From the NCBI RefSeq assembly GCF_945859685.1, contig NC_079147.1:82700315-82764314 (forward strand): a stretch of 64,000 nt of DNA, written 5' to 3'. Of this stretch, positions 1-11,869 are shown one piece after another. The notes beneath the pieces are model-generated. The model searched no databases. It worked only from the letters and a program-made list of their open reading frames with translations, and was not told the DNA's origin. Origin of the DNA: Eupeodes corollae (taxonomy: Eukaryota > Arthropoda > Insecta > Diptera > Syrphidae). Positions within the stretch are counted from its first letter, which is position 1; each line of letters starts with the position of its first letter. The position numbers were made by a program, and so were the translations under genes.

Positions 1-429
1 GCAAATGGTGCTAAGCCCTTGATAACTCTTGTAATATTTTCATCATAACTTTCAAGACTGTTTTATTGCTAGGGTGTTCAAGAGTACTCTTTTCGATATT
101 TTTTACATTATCGGTACATGAACGTTCGAATAGGTTTGTTGTTGCTAAAGAAGAGGGAAAGATGCAGAGGTTTATGTTTCGAAAAACATGGAAAGTATTT
201 CTGTCAATTGTAAAGGTCCCTATTAAAGTCTCAACAAAGAATAAAACTTCAAGTACGGTTGTAAGTGGTGACCAATCTACGAAACGGACTAAAGTCAGGA
301 TGATATGCTTTAAGACTCTCAGGAGGAGACACAAATTCAATCTTATTTTTAAGTGAATTAAATGGAAATAGTTATTCCTTAATACTTTAAAACCCTTTAG
401 TTTGTTCTGAAATCCCGTCTTACTTATAT
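1..429. other. Unclassified flank of a mariner insertion
   Basis: This stretch ends at the TA target site of the mariner that follows. The minus strand is open for about 150 codons and crosses the mariner end by a few codons. Its translation is Leu/Ile-rich and I recognise no domain. It could be an eroded transposon coding region or chance. I assign no function. Confidence 0.2.
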
Positions 430-430
430 A

Positions 431-1728
431 AAGGGTGATTTTTTTGAGGTTATTATTTTCATGCATTAGTATTTAACAGATCACGCGGGATTTCAGACAT
501 GGTGTCAAAGAGAAAGATGCTCAGTATGCTTTGACATTTCATCATGAATAGACTTACTAACGAGCAACGCTTGCAAATCATTGAATTTTATTACCAAAAT
601 TAGTGTTCGGTTCGAAATGTGTTTCGCGTCCGATTTATGGTCTACATAATCGACCAAGTGAGCAAACAATTAATGCGATTGTGACCAAGTTTCGCACTCA
701 GTTTACTTTATTGGACATTAAACCAACCACACGAATGCGTACAGTGCGTACAGAAGAGAATATTGCGTCTGTTTCTGAGAGTGTTGCTGAAGACCGTGAA
801 ATGTCGATTCGTCGCCGTTCGCAGCAATTGGGTTTGTGTTATTCGACCACATGGAAGATTTTACGCAAAGATCTTGGTGTAAAACCGTATAAAATACAGC
901 TTGTGCAAGAACTGAAGCCGAACGATCTGCCACAACGTCGAATTTTCAGTGAATGGGCCCTAGAAAAGTTGGCAGAAAATCCGCTTTTTTATCGACAAAT
1001 TTTGTTCAGCGATGAGGCTCATTTCTGGTTGAATGGCTATGTAAATAAGCAAAATTGCCGCATTTGAAGTGAAGAGCAACCAGAAGCCGTTCAAGAACTG
1101 CCCATGCATCCCGAAAAATGCTCTGTTTGGTGTGGTTTGTACGCTGGTGGAATCATTGAACCGTATTTTTTCAAAGATGCTGTTGGACGCAACGTTAGGG
1201 TGAATGGCGATCGCTATCGTTCAATGCTAACAAACTTTTTGTTGCCAAAAATGGAAGAACTGAACTTGGTTGACATGTGGTTTCAACAAGATGGCGCTAC
1301 ATGCCACACAGCTTGCGATTCTATGGCCATTTTGAGGGAAAACTTCGGAGAACAATTCAACTCAAGGAATGTACCGGTAAGTTGGCCACCAAGATCATGC
1401 GATTTGACGCCTTTAGACTATTTTTTGTGGGGCTACGTCAAGTCTAAAGTCTACACAAATAAGCCAGCAACTATTCCAGCTTTGGAAGACAACATTTCCG
1501 AAGAAATTCGGGCTATTCCGGCCGAAATGCTCGAAAAAGTTACCCAAAATTGGACTTTCCGAATGGACCACCTAAGACGCAGCCGCGGTCAACATGTAAA
1601 TGAAATTATCTTCAAAAAGTAAATGTCATGGACCAATCTAACATTTCAAATAAAGAATCGATGAGATTTTGCAAATTTTATGCGTTTTTTTTTTTTTAAA
1701 GTTCTCAAGCTCTTAAAAAATCACCGTT
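431..1728 (+). mobile_element. Mariner A: full-length DD41D (rosa-type) element
   Basis: The left end reads AAGGGTGATTTTTTT. The right end is its inverse with one change (AACGGTGATTTTTTA read from the minus strand). Both ends abut TA (429-430 and 1729-1730), the usual Tc1/mariner target duplication. The element is about 1.3 kb, normal for the superfamily, and encloses one transposase gene. The ends are complete, but the gene is broken, so the copy could move only with enzyme supplied from elsewhere. Confidence 0.85.
544..1622 (+). pseudogene. Mariner A transposase (DD41D), broken
   Basis: This encoded the cut-and-paste transposase that binds the element ends. The start at 544 gives MNRLTNEQRLQII, an N-terminal helix-turn-helix. 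A TAG at 601 and a frameshift near 620 follow. The frame then runs to a Trp-to-stop TGA at 1065 and resumes to TAA at 1620. The catalytic domain is recognisable: first Asp in FSDEAHFW, second in FQQDGAT, third in LTPLDYFLWG. Counting gives 41 residues between the second and third Asp. In family terms this is the DD41D or rosa lineage rather than the classic DD34D. Three lesions make it a pseudogene, but overall preservation is good, so insertion was moderately recent. Confidence 0.88.
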
Positions 1729-1730
1729 TA

Positions 1731-3223
1731 TATAGCGTTATACCCTTAACCTTTCAATATTTCCCTGAACTCATTTATTTTCCTAGATAAACTCTTTGCG
1801 TGAATGTGTCAAATTTGAAATGCATCGTTTCTCGTGTTGTTAAAAAATTTCTTTCTTAAAAGCATAAGAATGGCTTAAGTAATGAAGACGTTTTGACGAT
1901 TTTAATGTTTTAAGCCAACTTCAAATTTTTTGTTGGTCTATAACACTCTTTTAAAATTATTAATTTGTATCAAAAAGAAAAATGTGATTTGTGTAAATTT
2001 CGACAACCAGATTGATACAAACGTTTCTTCCACTATTTTTACTTAGTCAACGAACAAATTACATTAAACAACATGAAACATGATAATGTCAAAATAAGAA
2101 AATCTTCTTTTTGCATCTTGGAATAAAAAAGAAAGTTTTCTTTTTTTTCTTTTTCTTTAACTGATTTCGCTACGAGAGTAAAATATTTAATACAACTTTA
2201 ATCAAATTCATATTTATTCTATTTGCTTAAATGTACAATGTCATTAAATCCTTAGGGATATAATTTCGTCAAGAACTCAAGAGTATCTTCTATAGTCAGG
2301 ATGTATGCTTACATATATTACACAATACCTACAACAACGATGAGATGTGATGTGATGTGTTGTATGTCCTTAAAGATTTCTTTCATGTAATATTTCACCA
2401 TAAATGACAAACTGTACGTGATCAGAATTTTATGATAGATGTAGCAATTATTACATTCAAAGGCAATTCATTGTGAAATTCAACTTGAATAGATGAATAG
2501 CTAAACAACAACAACAACAACAACAAAAAAGAAGCGATTGTATGATGATGATGATGATGATGATGGAGGATGATGAATAAATATTATATTATGTTGTCTT
2601 AACTTAAGTATTTCACAACTAAGTCATCTAAATTAGCCAGCTAACAGAGTTTAACATAAAAATTTGATAAATTATCAAATATGAATACTTTTTGATCAAT
2701 GAAAATTTCAAAAAGAAAAATAATCAAAAAAAAACTTTTCCATAATTAAAAACGGATGCACGTGCACTTGTTAACGATTCACCAATAAGTTAAATTAAAC
2801 ATTAAAACATCGAAATAAAACAATGGACGATGACTTTTAAAGGAAGGAAATCCTTAACCATCAGTTCTGTATTTTTAATGTTTCTTTCCACCACACGCAT
2901 TTTTACATATTTGCAGATACAATTGTCATGTATGAAAAATAGATACAAATGAAAAAAGAAAAATATTCTGCAATTAGTATTCTGATGATGTAATTTATTT
3001 TATTTTGTCATCGGAATAATTAAAGAACAATCAAAATAATATAATGAATGAAAAATGCACAACTGGGCTGTACTGGATTTGGGTTGTCAGAAAATGAAGT
3101 CGTGAAATGACATTAGTTCTTAATTCATTGTTGGTTGGTATTTAAATTTTAAGTCTAGGAAATTTATAAATTTCTAAATAAAATAAAATTGACGTATTCC
3201 TCTTATACAGGGTGGGTCAAAAG
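1731..3223. other. AT-rich noncoding DNA with two microsatellites
   Basis: I see no gene here. A (CAA)n run lies at 2506-2526 and an (ATG)n run at about 2542-2565. The rest is AT-rich single-copy-looking sequence with many homopolymer A and T runs, consistent with intronic or intergenic fly DNA. Confidence 0.5.
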
Positions 3224-3552
3224 TTACTTTGTTATTAAATAGTAAATTGGGTGGCGCAACAGTCCGTTGAGAAATGAGGCATAGTGAATCACAACCCTTA
3301 ACCATTCCTGTCTGCTAGTACTGTTGTCAGGGATGAAGGGGATCGTCAGTTTTAAGTCGAATCCGAACGGCTGGTTTGGGAAAGCACTTTTCATGACAAA
3401 AATTACCCTTAGATTATTTGTCAATTCCTCGCAAGAGGCAGTACCCGTGAAAACTTTTTTTTTTATTAAGGTGGCACAGGCAGGGATTGAACCCAAGACC
3501 TCTGGAGTGACTTTCTTCACACTGACCACCACTCCACGGCTACTACTACTAC
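3224..3552 (-). mobile_element. tRNA-derived SINE, near full length
   Basis: Read on the minus strand, the head at 3552-3475 contains a tRNA-like A box (TAGCCGTGGAGTGGTGGTCA) and B box (GGTTCAATCC) followed by CTGCC, as in a T arm. A shared body follows, then a tail ending in GCGCCACCCAATTTA. The same body recurs at 16.5, 19.6, 21.7 and 46.5 kb. An RNA polymerase III promoter, no ORF and dispersed copies fit a SINE mobilised by a LINE partner. Which LINE is not visible. The 102-codon minus-strand opening across it is fortuitous. Confidence 0.7.
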
Positions 3553-3599
3553 TAGGAACTTGGTTTATACCTATAGAATAAAAATCACCGAAACGCGTT

Positions 3600-4805
3600 T
3601 TTAAACTATGACGTGTTGACGAACATTCTTCATTCGCACTCGTACAGTTACTAGAGTACTTAAAGACTTCGATATTCCCAAATCCGCTGTCCCGGATAGT
3701 AACCCCGCTCTCGTTCTGAAGAGGTGTTCTTCAACGCTGTGACTGAGTGTGAGTACTAGAAAAGGGATAGGGGAGTTGAAAGAAGGCGTCGGTTCACATT
3801 GGTTTTGAATTCCTAAATATTGCAATGGCTGGGAAAGACAGATTTTGGTAAGGCATTCCACATTCGAGTAGTACGGCTAAAGAACAAATCTCTGTACTTG
3901 ACAGTACAATTGAAGTTGGGCTCGAGGGTATACTGACTGGTAAGCATTACTAGGTTTTAAGGTTTTTTAGGTTGATTTTTTTTAAGGGGAGGAATGCAGC
4001 AGGTTATTTCTTTAAATCATAAACTGTTGAAAAACGGTGCTAAAGGGCGAGAGTTCACGACCTTAATGATCGTATGATGGTATTATCACCAATTAATTTA
4101 AATGCTCTACCTTCAAAACTACCAAAGATGCTTAAATAAGTTGCAAGAGAACCAGCCCAGATATGGGAGTTACACTCAAGCTTTGGACAACAGCCAGAAA
4201 ACTTCTTGCTTCGCCTTAGAAAACCCAAACATCTTGTTGCATTTTTGGCAACATCGTGTATGTTATCGTTCCACAAGAGGTGGTTGGTGATACACATACC
4301 GAGAATATCGAGATGTTCAATTTCTTCAATCTTATCTCGCTTTAACGATACAAGGCAGCATTGCATTTTCGAAGTCTTAAATTCCTCGTAGTTTGTACAA
4401 TGCCCTTTAAGTCTGAATTTAATGAGCGTAACATATTTTGTCGTTGCAATTCCACATCCGAAGAAGATTGATGTGATTCTTTAAAACGAATATGAAAAGT
4501 TAAGAGTACTATCGTCAGCGAAACAATGTATTAGATTAGAAGTTGAAAACAGAAGATCATTAATAAAAATTAGAAAGAGTGTTGGAGATAGGACAGAGCC
4601 CTGAGGCACACCAGCATTTATTTGTTGGTTATCGGACTTGAATCCATCCGATCCGAAATGCAATTAATAATGCAATGAACTGAATCATGAACATCAAAAA
4701 CACTCATTTTCGATAAGAGAGCCTGATGCCAAACCCTAACAAATAATGTAAAGATTAGCTCCACTCTTCGAGGAGATGAACCATGAGATCGATAACAAAA
4801 TTTGT
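3600..4805 (-). pseudogene. LINE C (jockey-like) reverse transcriptase, 3' half
   Basis: On the minus strand this is the C-terminal half of a non-LTR retrotransposon reverse transcriptase. From high to low coordinates: the RT palm with NAGVPQGSVLSPTLFLIFIN and FADDSTL (about 4660-4490), the downstream block HLDILGMCITNHLLWND and WAG (about 4360-4100), and the conserved tail SRTTRMWNALP... and SQPLQY (about 3900-3610). Several frameshifts and stops break it. It matches the copies at 25.7 and 62.7 kb. The RT portion just upstream is found inverted at 4830-5000, which suggests a twin-primed insertion. The jockey-like assignment rests on motif style and is not certain at clade level. Confidence 0.75.
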
Positions 4806-4829
4806 CGATTTAGTCCCTACAAAAAAATG

Positions 4830-5000
4830 TATTCTCCTTCTCCTCTAACTATCGTCCAACTGCACTTGCGTGTCTTCATTCCGAGGTTATGAAAGTGCTG
4901 ATCAGTTTTCAGCTGAAGAAATATCTTGGCGAACAAAAGCCATCAATTTAGTATAAGGTCCGTTTTTTTGAGACACTCAACACATCAATAACTAACGAAA
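4830..5000 (+). pseudogene. Inverted 5' segment of LINE C reverse transcriptase
   Basis: The + strand reads NYRPTALACLHSEVMKVLIS and then FQLKKYLGEQK, the finger region of a non-LTR reverse transcriptase. In the family this precedes the part found on the opposite strand at 4805-3600. The two pieces are head to head, with the 5'-most end of this piece at the junction. That is the arrangement expected from twin priming during target-primed reverse transcription. A stop after KPSI and loss of similarity soon after mark the far edge. Confidence 0.6.
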
Positions 5001-5319
5001 ACACTCCCACAGTTGTGAAGACTTATCTTATCACTGCTAGACCTATCGCTGAGAATGTCGGGCATATAAATTTACTCATGGGATGCTAGTTGTTCGGGTA
5101 TTTTGAATCTGAAACGTTTGACGGACACAAGAAAGCTGTCGATAACAATCGTTTAAGAAATGTTAAATTAACATCGTAATCAAGTCATATCAACTGACTT
5201 CACTTGAAGTAAAATAGCAAAACCCAGCAATATTAGAACTTTTTGTTATTTCTTCTGAAAGTTGCCAACGTTTTGGCGAAGTGTCAAAAATATCGCTCTC
5301 ATTAAGGTGACCCGAATCA

Positions 5320-5430
5320 TTGAATTCCACGTCGAGCGTTTTCGCTCAATTCACATTATGGTGTATTTTGCGAAAGGACCTTGGGTGTGAAACCCATACA
5401 AAACCATTTGGAGCAACATACGTTTTTTCG
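5320..5430 (+). pseudogene. Short mariner transposase scrap
   Basis: A short + strand translation, VFAQFTLWCILRKDLGCETH, resembles the linker before the catalytic domain of the DD41D mariners here (Mariner A has TTWKILRKDLGVKPYK at the same place). Nothing else of the element is recognisable. The match is short and could be chance, so confidence is low. Confidence 0.35.
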
Positions 5431-5559
5431 ACAATGTCAAATCTTTATAGAAAACCCTTTATAAACAGAATTCACGTAAATTGGTCGGAAAAATTTGATA
5501 GTCATAATATTTATGTACTACCTTGAGTTTTTATTATTTAAGCGATTAAAAACATTAAG

Positions 5560-7425
5560 TGGCGAAATTTTTAATGGTCGCATTTGATGTGACGTTAACA
5601 AATTGTTGTAATACAAACAAAAATCACTGTCAAACATTTAACTTTTCCTGATGTTACGTCAGAAAAATTACGCTCAAGGAAGCTCAAATGTTTATTTCCA
5701 ATAAAATATTAAGCTGTAAAATATTATTTTTTCTTTAATAAATTAATTTCAAAAACTATCAACAAAAAAAAAACAAAAAACCAAATAATAAATAAAGTAA
5801 ATTAGTGTTTTTCGTCTAATATTTATTTCGTTTACGCACATACGGTCCATTTAACAAAACACAAGTTCCATTCAATTAAAGAGTCGTTGACATTCTTCGG
5901 AAAATCAAAAACAAAAAAGTCCTAACCCATCAAACTATTTTTCACTTCAATTAAGAAAACGAAAGTGACAAAATGATGAGGGCATGCCCTCGTCAAAACT
6001 CTTCAAACACAATTATTAGATACAAATATATTAACATTGGGGATATAAGTAAAGATATAGATTATATGTATATTTAGATATTTTTATGGGACACGAGGAT
6101 GTATTTTCTAGCTACAAAAACGCTTCATTTCCGTAGTAAAATGTAACTTCTTACATCAAATGGCATTGAGTTTGTTTTTCTCAGTCTTCTCATTTGTTTG
6201 TGTCTTTTTATTGACCACGTGAAACTTATTTTTGTTGTCTTTTAACACAAAAACGTTTAAATAATAAATATATTGTCAAGAAATAAACAAATTAAAAATA
6301 TACAGACGAGGTGTTGAAATATCTAATAATCAGTAGACATGTCAATTTTCTTGATATTGACATCTTCTTTGAAAAACGTCGAAGATACAATTCTTAGGTT
6401 TGACTTCAAAAAATGTGTATACTTAAATCAACATTAAATCTATTTTTCTTCTTAGTTTTCAAAAAATAAATAAACTACAACTATCTATTTTTAGAATCAA
6501 TTTTCAAAAACCTAATATCCCCATAAATCAAACAAACAAACAACATCGAAAAGCAATAAAATTGAATTTTTTTCAAAATTCAAGATAAAAACTCTTTCAA
6601 TTTTTCCATTCATTTGACCCAATCACTGAACAAATATTTGAATTAGGTGGTTAAACCCTCGGAAGGACATGAGCGGATCCAGATTTTCAATCAGGGAGGG
6701 TGTAACACACTTAAAATAAAGATGAGTTTTTGAGCACAGTTTTAAAACGTTCTTTTATTTTCTCTAAAGGAGGTTGACAATATTTAAATAACATAATGTG
6801 TATCTTAACCTTGAATTTACATATTTCAAAGGATAAAGAGACCTTTTTAGTTATTAGATTGTTTAAGAAGACTGCTGTCTAACAAGATATGGTCTCACTG
6901 TTTAATTTAGACGACTCCTTTCATATGAAAATTTGAAGATTCCAAAGGGATTTCAAAAATGCCATATTTAGGGCCTACAATACAATGGTTCAGAAGGTTT
7001 TTGGTGCATTTGACGAAGAAATGTTAGAAATTGTGTTAAAACGTAGCTTTTTTGCCAAGCTAATATTTTCTGTTCTTGTTGGCATTTCTAAAAATGTTAA
7101 GAACTCTATGATGATATAGATGCCAAAAACCGAGAAAATGGATGGTTTTCCAGAAAAATGTGAGCTTTTTTGGTAGGAAAATAAAACAGGATCTCTTATG
7201 AAGAATTGTATGGCTTTTGTACTATTTTTTCGAACTCAATTTCTAGAGTCTATTATTACTATCGTTATCGATCTGCTTACTCGAAGATTGGAGCTAGTAC
7301 TAGAAGACAAATTCTAAAAAATTACTGTTTTTCGTGGGCCTTTTAAAAATATTTTGATTTTTAAGGTGTCAACAAAATTTACAAGTTCTAGAGAGACAAA
7401 TGTTTTGTTTTGCTGATAATATAAA
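5560..7425. other. AT-rich noncoding DNA
   Basis: I see no supported gene. A short GC-richer motif, GAGCGGATCC followed by GGGAGGGTG, occurs at 6671-6702. A similar motif in inverse orientation is at about 11895-11915. The remainder is AT-rich, without repeats I can match inside the window. Confidence 0.4.
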
Positions 7426-8031
7426 GGCCTATTCGGCTATTCATCGGGGGGAATTTTACTTGAATTTTCACTAATCATTATTCTGCTATCTATTCGAAGT
7501 TAATCTGTGCATGTCGGTAACGTCGGTAATACTGCGCGGTATTCTTCTATTCACGTGAAAGCATTAATTCTATAAAATTCAGATCATTTGATGTTTGGTT
7601 CGTTAATTTTTGTTAGCAAATTGTAAGTGAAAACTAATTTATTGCTAAATTAAGAACATTTGTTTTATAAACAAAAGAATATTAACATTTTTTGGGAACG
7701 GAACACACTTTTTAACATTTCTCCGAAGCTCTCTGTTTGAGGATTCATTTATTTCTCTGCTTACAATTGGAATAAAAAGTCAAATACTGCCCATTTCCAA
7801 AAATTACACAAATTATTCTGTTTAGGTGGATTGATTAAACTTAATTTTTGTATGAATCAAAACAATTTATCCAACATTCCCAAAATTTCTACATGAACAG
7901 CTGTTTATTTGAATGTTAAATTGGTTTGGGATAATGTAGTTCACCCGTTGGAGAGCAGAATGCAAAGGCAGTGTGAAAAGGAATCGAATGGGTGAATCGA
8001 ATATACGATCCGTGAATAGCAGAGTAGGGCT
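7426..8031 (-). mobile_element. 606-bp MITE, GGCCTATTCTGCTATTCA family
   Basis: The left end reads GGCCTATTCGGCTATTCATC. The right end, inverted, reads AGCCCTACTCTGCTATTCAC, so the termini are inverted repeats of about 20 bp. The whole segment matches the inverse of 63213-63801. Shared internal landmarks are ACAGCTGTTTAT, CCGTCGGTAATAC-like text near the left end and AATTATTCTGTTTAGGTGGA. No transposase frame is visible; the open frames across it do not match between copies. This is a non-autonomous DNA transposon. Its superfamily is unknown, because I cannot define a clean target-site duplication. Confidence 0.7.
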
Positions 8032-8639
8032 GATAGTCTTGTTATCGGAGAGCCCCCAATGACTTAAACGCATGATTTGATATGATAATACGCCGAAAGA
8101 CTGGTGGCAGTTATGCCAGAAACCAAATGTGGAAATTCGCTGGAAAAGGTGTTGAAATCGGTTAAAAGGAATGAAAGTATCCCCAAGCTTAAATATGAAT
8201 TGCCATCTTTCCAACAAGTTTCAATCAGCAAAAGCACCACTTAATAGCACGTGGAAAACCTGTATGCGTACCAATTAACTCAGTTTAAGTGTGCGTAGTA
8301 TAGACTGTTCGAAGCATCTCATGAATCAGTTTTGTTTTATGACGCTCAAGTTTAGGGTTATCAGCGAAATGAAGAGTGTTTAAACTTTTCTATTTAGTTC
8401 CCTAAAAATATATTCTTTGATTAGAAACAAGAATGCCTCCATTATTTATTTTAACTTTGAAGCTTCACTTCGATTATGTTATTAGGCTTGCACCTCATGC
8501 AGAAAACCGTTTGACAAAACATATTGTAACACATGAAATCCTTGTTCTAAAAAAAGTGGGACCTTATAGTAAAAAGATACAATCTACAACTTAATGTTTC
8601 GGTCAAAAATATGGAACATTGAAAAGATAATTTGTACAT
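8032..8639. other. Unassigned sequence
   Basis: No supported gene. A minus-strand stretch near 8290-8400 reads LNTLHFADNPKLERH, which faintly recalls an RT FADD box. The surrounding residues do not align with any LINE in the window, so I do not call it. Confidence 0.2.
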
Positions 8640-9030
8640 CTTCATAAGGAGTCTGGACAAGAAACTTAGAGAGGAATTTTAAGATAAAGCGCAATCATCA
8701 CTCTACGAAAAATATTACTGAAAACTTAACTATGACTTAAATGAACTCAACTATTTTTAGGATGAAAACTGTATCTTTGACATATCAACAATATTTAAAG
8801 CTAAAGGAGAGTTGCTGAATTTGAATTTTAAGCCACACTCAGATGATCTTCCTTTAGTTTGCACTTCATGCAATCTTAAAGTTTGAGAGAACGTATTATG
8901 GATATCAGAAAAGTCTTCTTCGATTGCACGAAAATCTTAAGGTGATGCCTTAATAAGGTTAAGTTGAGCAATATTGTAAGCATTGTAATTATTGGTACTA
9001 TTAAATTTAATAAAGTAATCTATCTAATCT
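8640..9030 (+). pseudogene. LINE A/B family C-terminal end and 3' tail
   Basis: The + strand carries LNELNYF, then STIFKAKGELLNLNF and LVCTSCN. These align with LSSTLNYF, GTIFKARVEILNRNF and QICTICN in the better copy at 56.3-56.7 kb. The Cys-rich pair belongs to the C-x2-C...H...C motif at the end of this LINE protein. The segment finishes with TAATCTATCTAATCTAA, a degenerate form of the (TAATC)n-like tail that ends the 56.3-kb copy. It is a 5'-truncated, many-times interrupted insertion. Confidence 0.6.
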
Positions 9031-9174
9031 AAAATCTACTTATAAAACGCGATTTTTGAAAATCTTTTCTGTATTCAGAAAAATGCATGAAATCTTTATT
9101 TGAATCGATAGCACGGGCCATATGATTTAATGTTTAAAAATTATTTCATGCAAATGTTAACCTTGACTGCCCGC

Positions 9175-10275
9175 TTAGTTCAATTTTGGCATACTCTTAT
9201 TTACATTTCGCCCGGTATCTCACGAATTAATGCTTCAATGTTGTCTTCCAATGCGTCAATTGAAGCGATCTTGTCTGTATAGACATAAGCTTTAACATAA
9301 CCTCACAATAAATAGTCTAAAGGCTTTAAATCGCACGATCTAGCCGGCCAATTGACCGATCCCGACCGTGAAATAAAATGTTTACCTAACTCGCCTCTCA
9401 ATAAGTCCATTGTTGCACATGCTGTGTGGCATTTGGCACCGTCTTGTTGAAACCACATGTCATGCAAGTCAATGTCTTGCAGTTTGGGTAAAAAAAAAGT
9501 TGGACATCATCTCACGGTAGCGCTCACCATTCACAGTTACGTAACGATTGGCATCATCTTTGAAGAAGAACGGTCCAATGATGCCACCAGCCAATAAACC
9601 GCACCACTTTGTGACTTTTTTTAGACTCATTGGAGCTCTTGCAATGCTTCTGGCTGATATTCACTCCAAAATCGACAATTCTGCTTATTTACGTACTCAT
9701 TGAGACAAAAATGAGCTTCGTCGCCAAACACAATTTTTCGGTAAAAAAGTGGATCTTCGGCCAACTTTCCAAGAGCCCATTCACCAAAAAATTTCACGTT
9801 GCCGTAGGTCGCTTGGCTTCAATTTTTGCACAGCTGTATTTTAAAAGAAATCACACCTAAATCCTTCCTCAAAATTGTTCACGTTGTTGAGTAACAAAGG
9901 CACAATTGCTGCGAACGGTCACGAATCGATAATTGATGGTCATCATTAAAACTATCCAATACAGCTGCGACATTTTCTTCAGTTCGCACTCTAGGTAAGC
10001 GTGTTGGTGGTTTAATGTCCAACAATGTAAATTTGGTGCGAAATTTAGTCAAAACAGCCCGAATAGCCCTTTCAGTGGGTCGGTTAAACTGACCATAAAA
10101 TGGAAGAAGCGCGCGATGAACTTTATTAATAAAATTTTGATAATAAAAATCAATAACTTGCAAGCGTTATTCGTTTTTAAGACGATTAATGGTTAAATTA
10201 CAAACCAAACTGAAGATGTCAGCTGTTTAAACCAGTGTAGCCAAAAAGTTAATAGCTAAAAAATCACAATTTACA
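9175..10275 (-). mobile_element. Mariner B: DD41D element, degraded
   Basis: On the minus strand this element holds a decayed transposase. The right edge is set at AAAAAATCACA near 10275, resembling the inverse of the Mariner A end. The left edge, just past the end of the transposase similarity near 9180, is uncertain because I could not find a matching inverted repeat there. Confidence 0.6.
9185..10180 (-). pseudogene. Mariner B transposase (DD41D), broken
   Basis: The N-terminal part (10163-9880) reads VIDFYYQN, NRPTERAIRAVLTKFRTKFT and SIRDRSQQLCLCYSTT, the DNA-binding region. The middle part has FLWR-type and FGDEAHFCLN-like text near 9720. The catalytic half has the QQDGAKCHTACATMD box near 9440 and SCDLKPLDYLL near 9325. 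Counting gives 41 residues between the second and third catalytic Asp, as in Mariner A. Frameshifts near 9860 and elsewhere, and a Trp-to-stop after DYLL, break it. It is the same lineage as Mariner A but a clearly different subfamily. Confidence 0.8.
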
Positions 10276-10482
10276 ATTAAAAACTGTTTGAGCTTAATGG
10301 CTCATATGACCCCTGGATCGTTTATTGGTCAAAAGTTGATGAATTTGTGCTGACCGATTCGAAAAGGAATGGATTTTCGATTCTTGGTCCAGTCCTCAGT
10401 TAAAAATAGTATTTCTAACAAAAAAAGCTTAAAGCAGTAAAATTAAAATTTTATTTTCATTAATACAAAATAAATAACAAAA

Positions 10483-11805
10483 AAGAGGCTGGGATGCGAC
10501 CCACACTGATAACTTCTCATTCCGTCTGTCTATTTGTCTTGCCTAAAAGTTTGTATGTTATCGTGTTGGGTTAAAAAAGTTATCAATTGAATTATTCTCA
10601 AAAAATTCAAAATTACCAACAATATTTTTTATAAAAAGAAATATCTTAGTTTGAAAATCTAGTTTTGTTAAATGAATTTTTAGTCGAAAACAAGTTTTTA
10701 TCAATTTTAGTAGCATTTCTTAAATTTTTACAAATTGGACGAATGAAATTAATTTGAGAGATATCAAAAACCGAACATAAATTTTTACCAAATTTCCGCA
10801 CTATTTTTTGTAGATTTTATTTTTTTATGAAAAAAACGGAATGTTGGATGTTTATAAAAAAAAAACTTATGAATTTTGCAAACAATATTTCCTGTGAAAT
10901 GAAAAAAGTTGTAAAGACAATATTTTTAATTTTTAAAAGCTTTTTGAGTCGTTACCAAGTTTTAGAATTATTTTTTTGTTAGATCCTTATTTTTTGTAAA
11001 AAAAACTGTCAATTCGATTTTTGTCAAAATTTTACTGAATATAAACAACATAATTTTTTAATAGATTAAAGGAGTTTAAAGCCAATATTATAAATATTAT
11101 AAAAGATATTTAGGTCGAAAATCAATTTTTAACAACTTTATTAACTTTTTGTTTAGGTTTTTATTTTTTCTAAAAAAAACTGTCAATTCGATTTTTCTCA
11201 AACTTTAACTGAATGTAAAATAAGTTGGAAGCCACAATCTCAAATTTTTGAAAATATATTTGAGTCGAAATTCAATTGTTTTGGAGATAAAATCTTTTTT
11301 TCTTCGTTATCTTTTCGAGGTAAATTATGCTTTTTTTTCTATGTTTTTGATTCATAAAAAAACCATTATTTGGATATTTTTCCAAAAATATATTTATTTG
11401 GTTTCACGTTACAATATATAATATAAAATTTAATTCAAGTCTCTAGTGTTTTTGGTGCATAAAATATTTGGGGTTAACCAAATATGTGTCCTTATTTTTA
11501 AACTGCTATGGTAAAAAAAACACCCACGCAAATTCCTTGAGAGCCCTTGCTGCATCCTTCTTCCTTTTTATCTGTATAACAAGACTTATTTGAAGTCGAT
11601 ATCTCTTCTGGTTCTTGAGCTATGGACAACGAAAAATTGTCGCAAACGAACGGACGTAAGTACGCACGCACGCACAGACATAGTTCTAAAAGTCTTTTAT
11701 TTCGACTCTAGGAACCTTGAAACGTCGAGAAATGTTAAAATTTTCAATTTGAAAAATCGGACCCATTGCAATAACTTCCTGTGGGAAGTTGAAAATATAA
11801 TGAGG
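10483..11805 (-). repeat. Repeat H copy 1, with about 175-bp internal units
   Basis: This is the inverse of the repeats at 15.2 and 20.3 kb. One boundary carries AGGCTGGGATGCGACCCACA (10488 onward), the inverse of text at about 21192-21215. The other carries ACTTCCTGTGGGAAGT (11777-11793), the near-palindrome that also opens the copy at 15.2 kb. Between them CTGTCAATTCGATTTTT and neighbouring text recur at about 11005 and 11180, giving units of about 175 bp. A GT/CG-rich run (ACGCACGCACGCAC) sits near the second end. There is no coding frame. The class is unknown; a Helitron-like or other non-autonomous element carrying satellite units is possible. Confidence 0.6.
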
Positions 11806-11869
11806 GTCATATCCCTCCTTAAACACAATGCGATAATTTTTGAATTCAAAAGAATTCCTACAAAAATTC

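Noticed and set aside
7867..8217. 116-codon minus-strand frame
   Set aside because: It spans the MITE border and is not kept in the 63-kb copy.
8290..8400. Possible RT FADD box (LNTLHFADNPKLERH) on minus strand
   Set aside because: Neighbouring residues do not align with RT families in the window.
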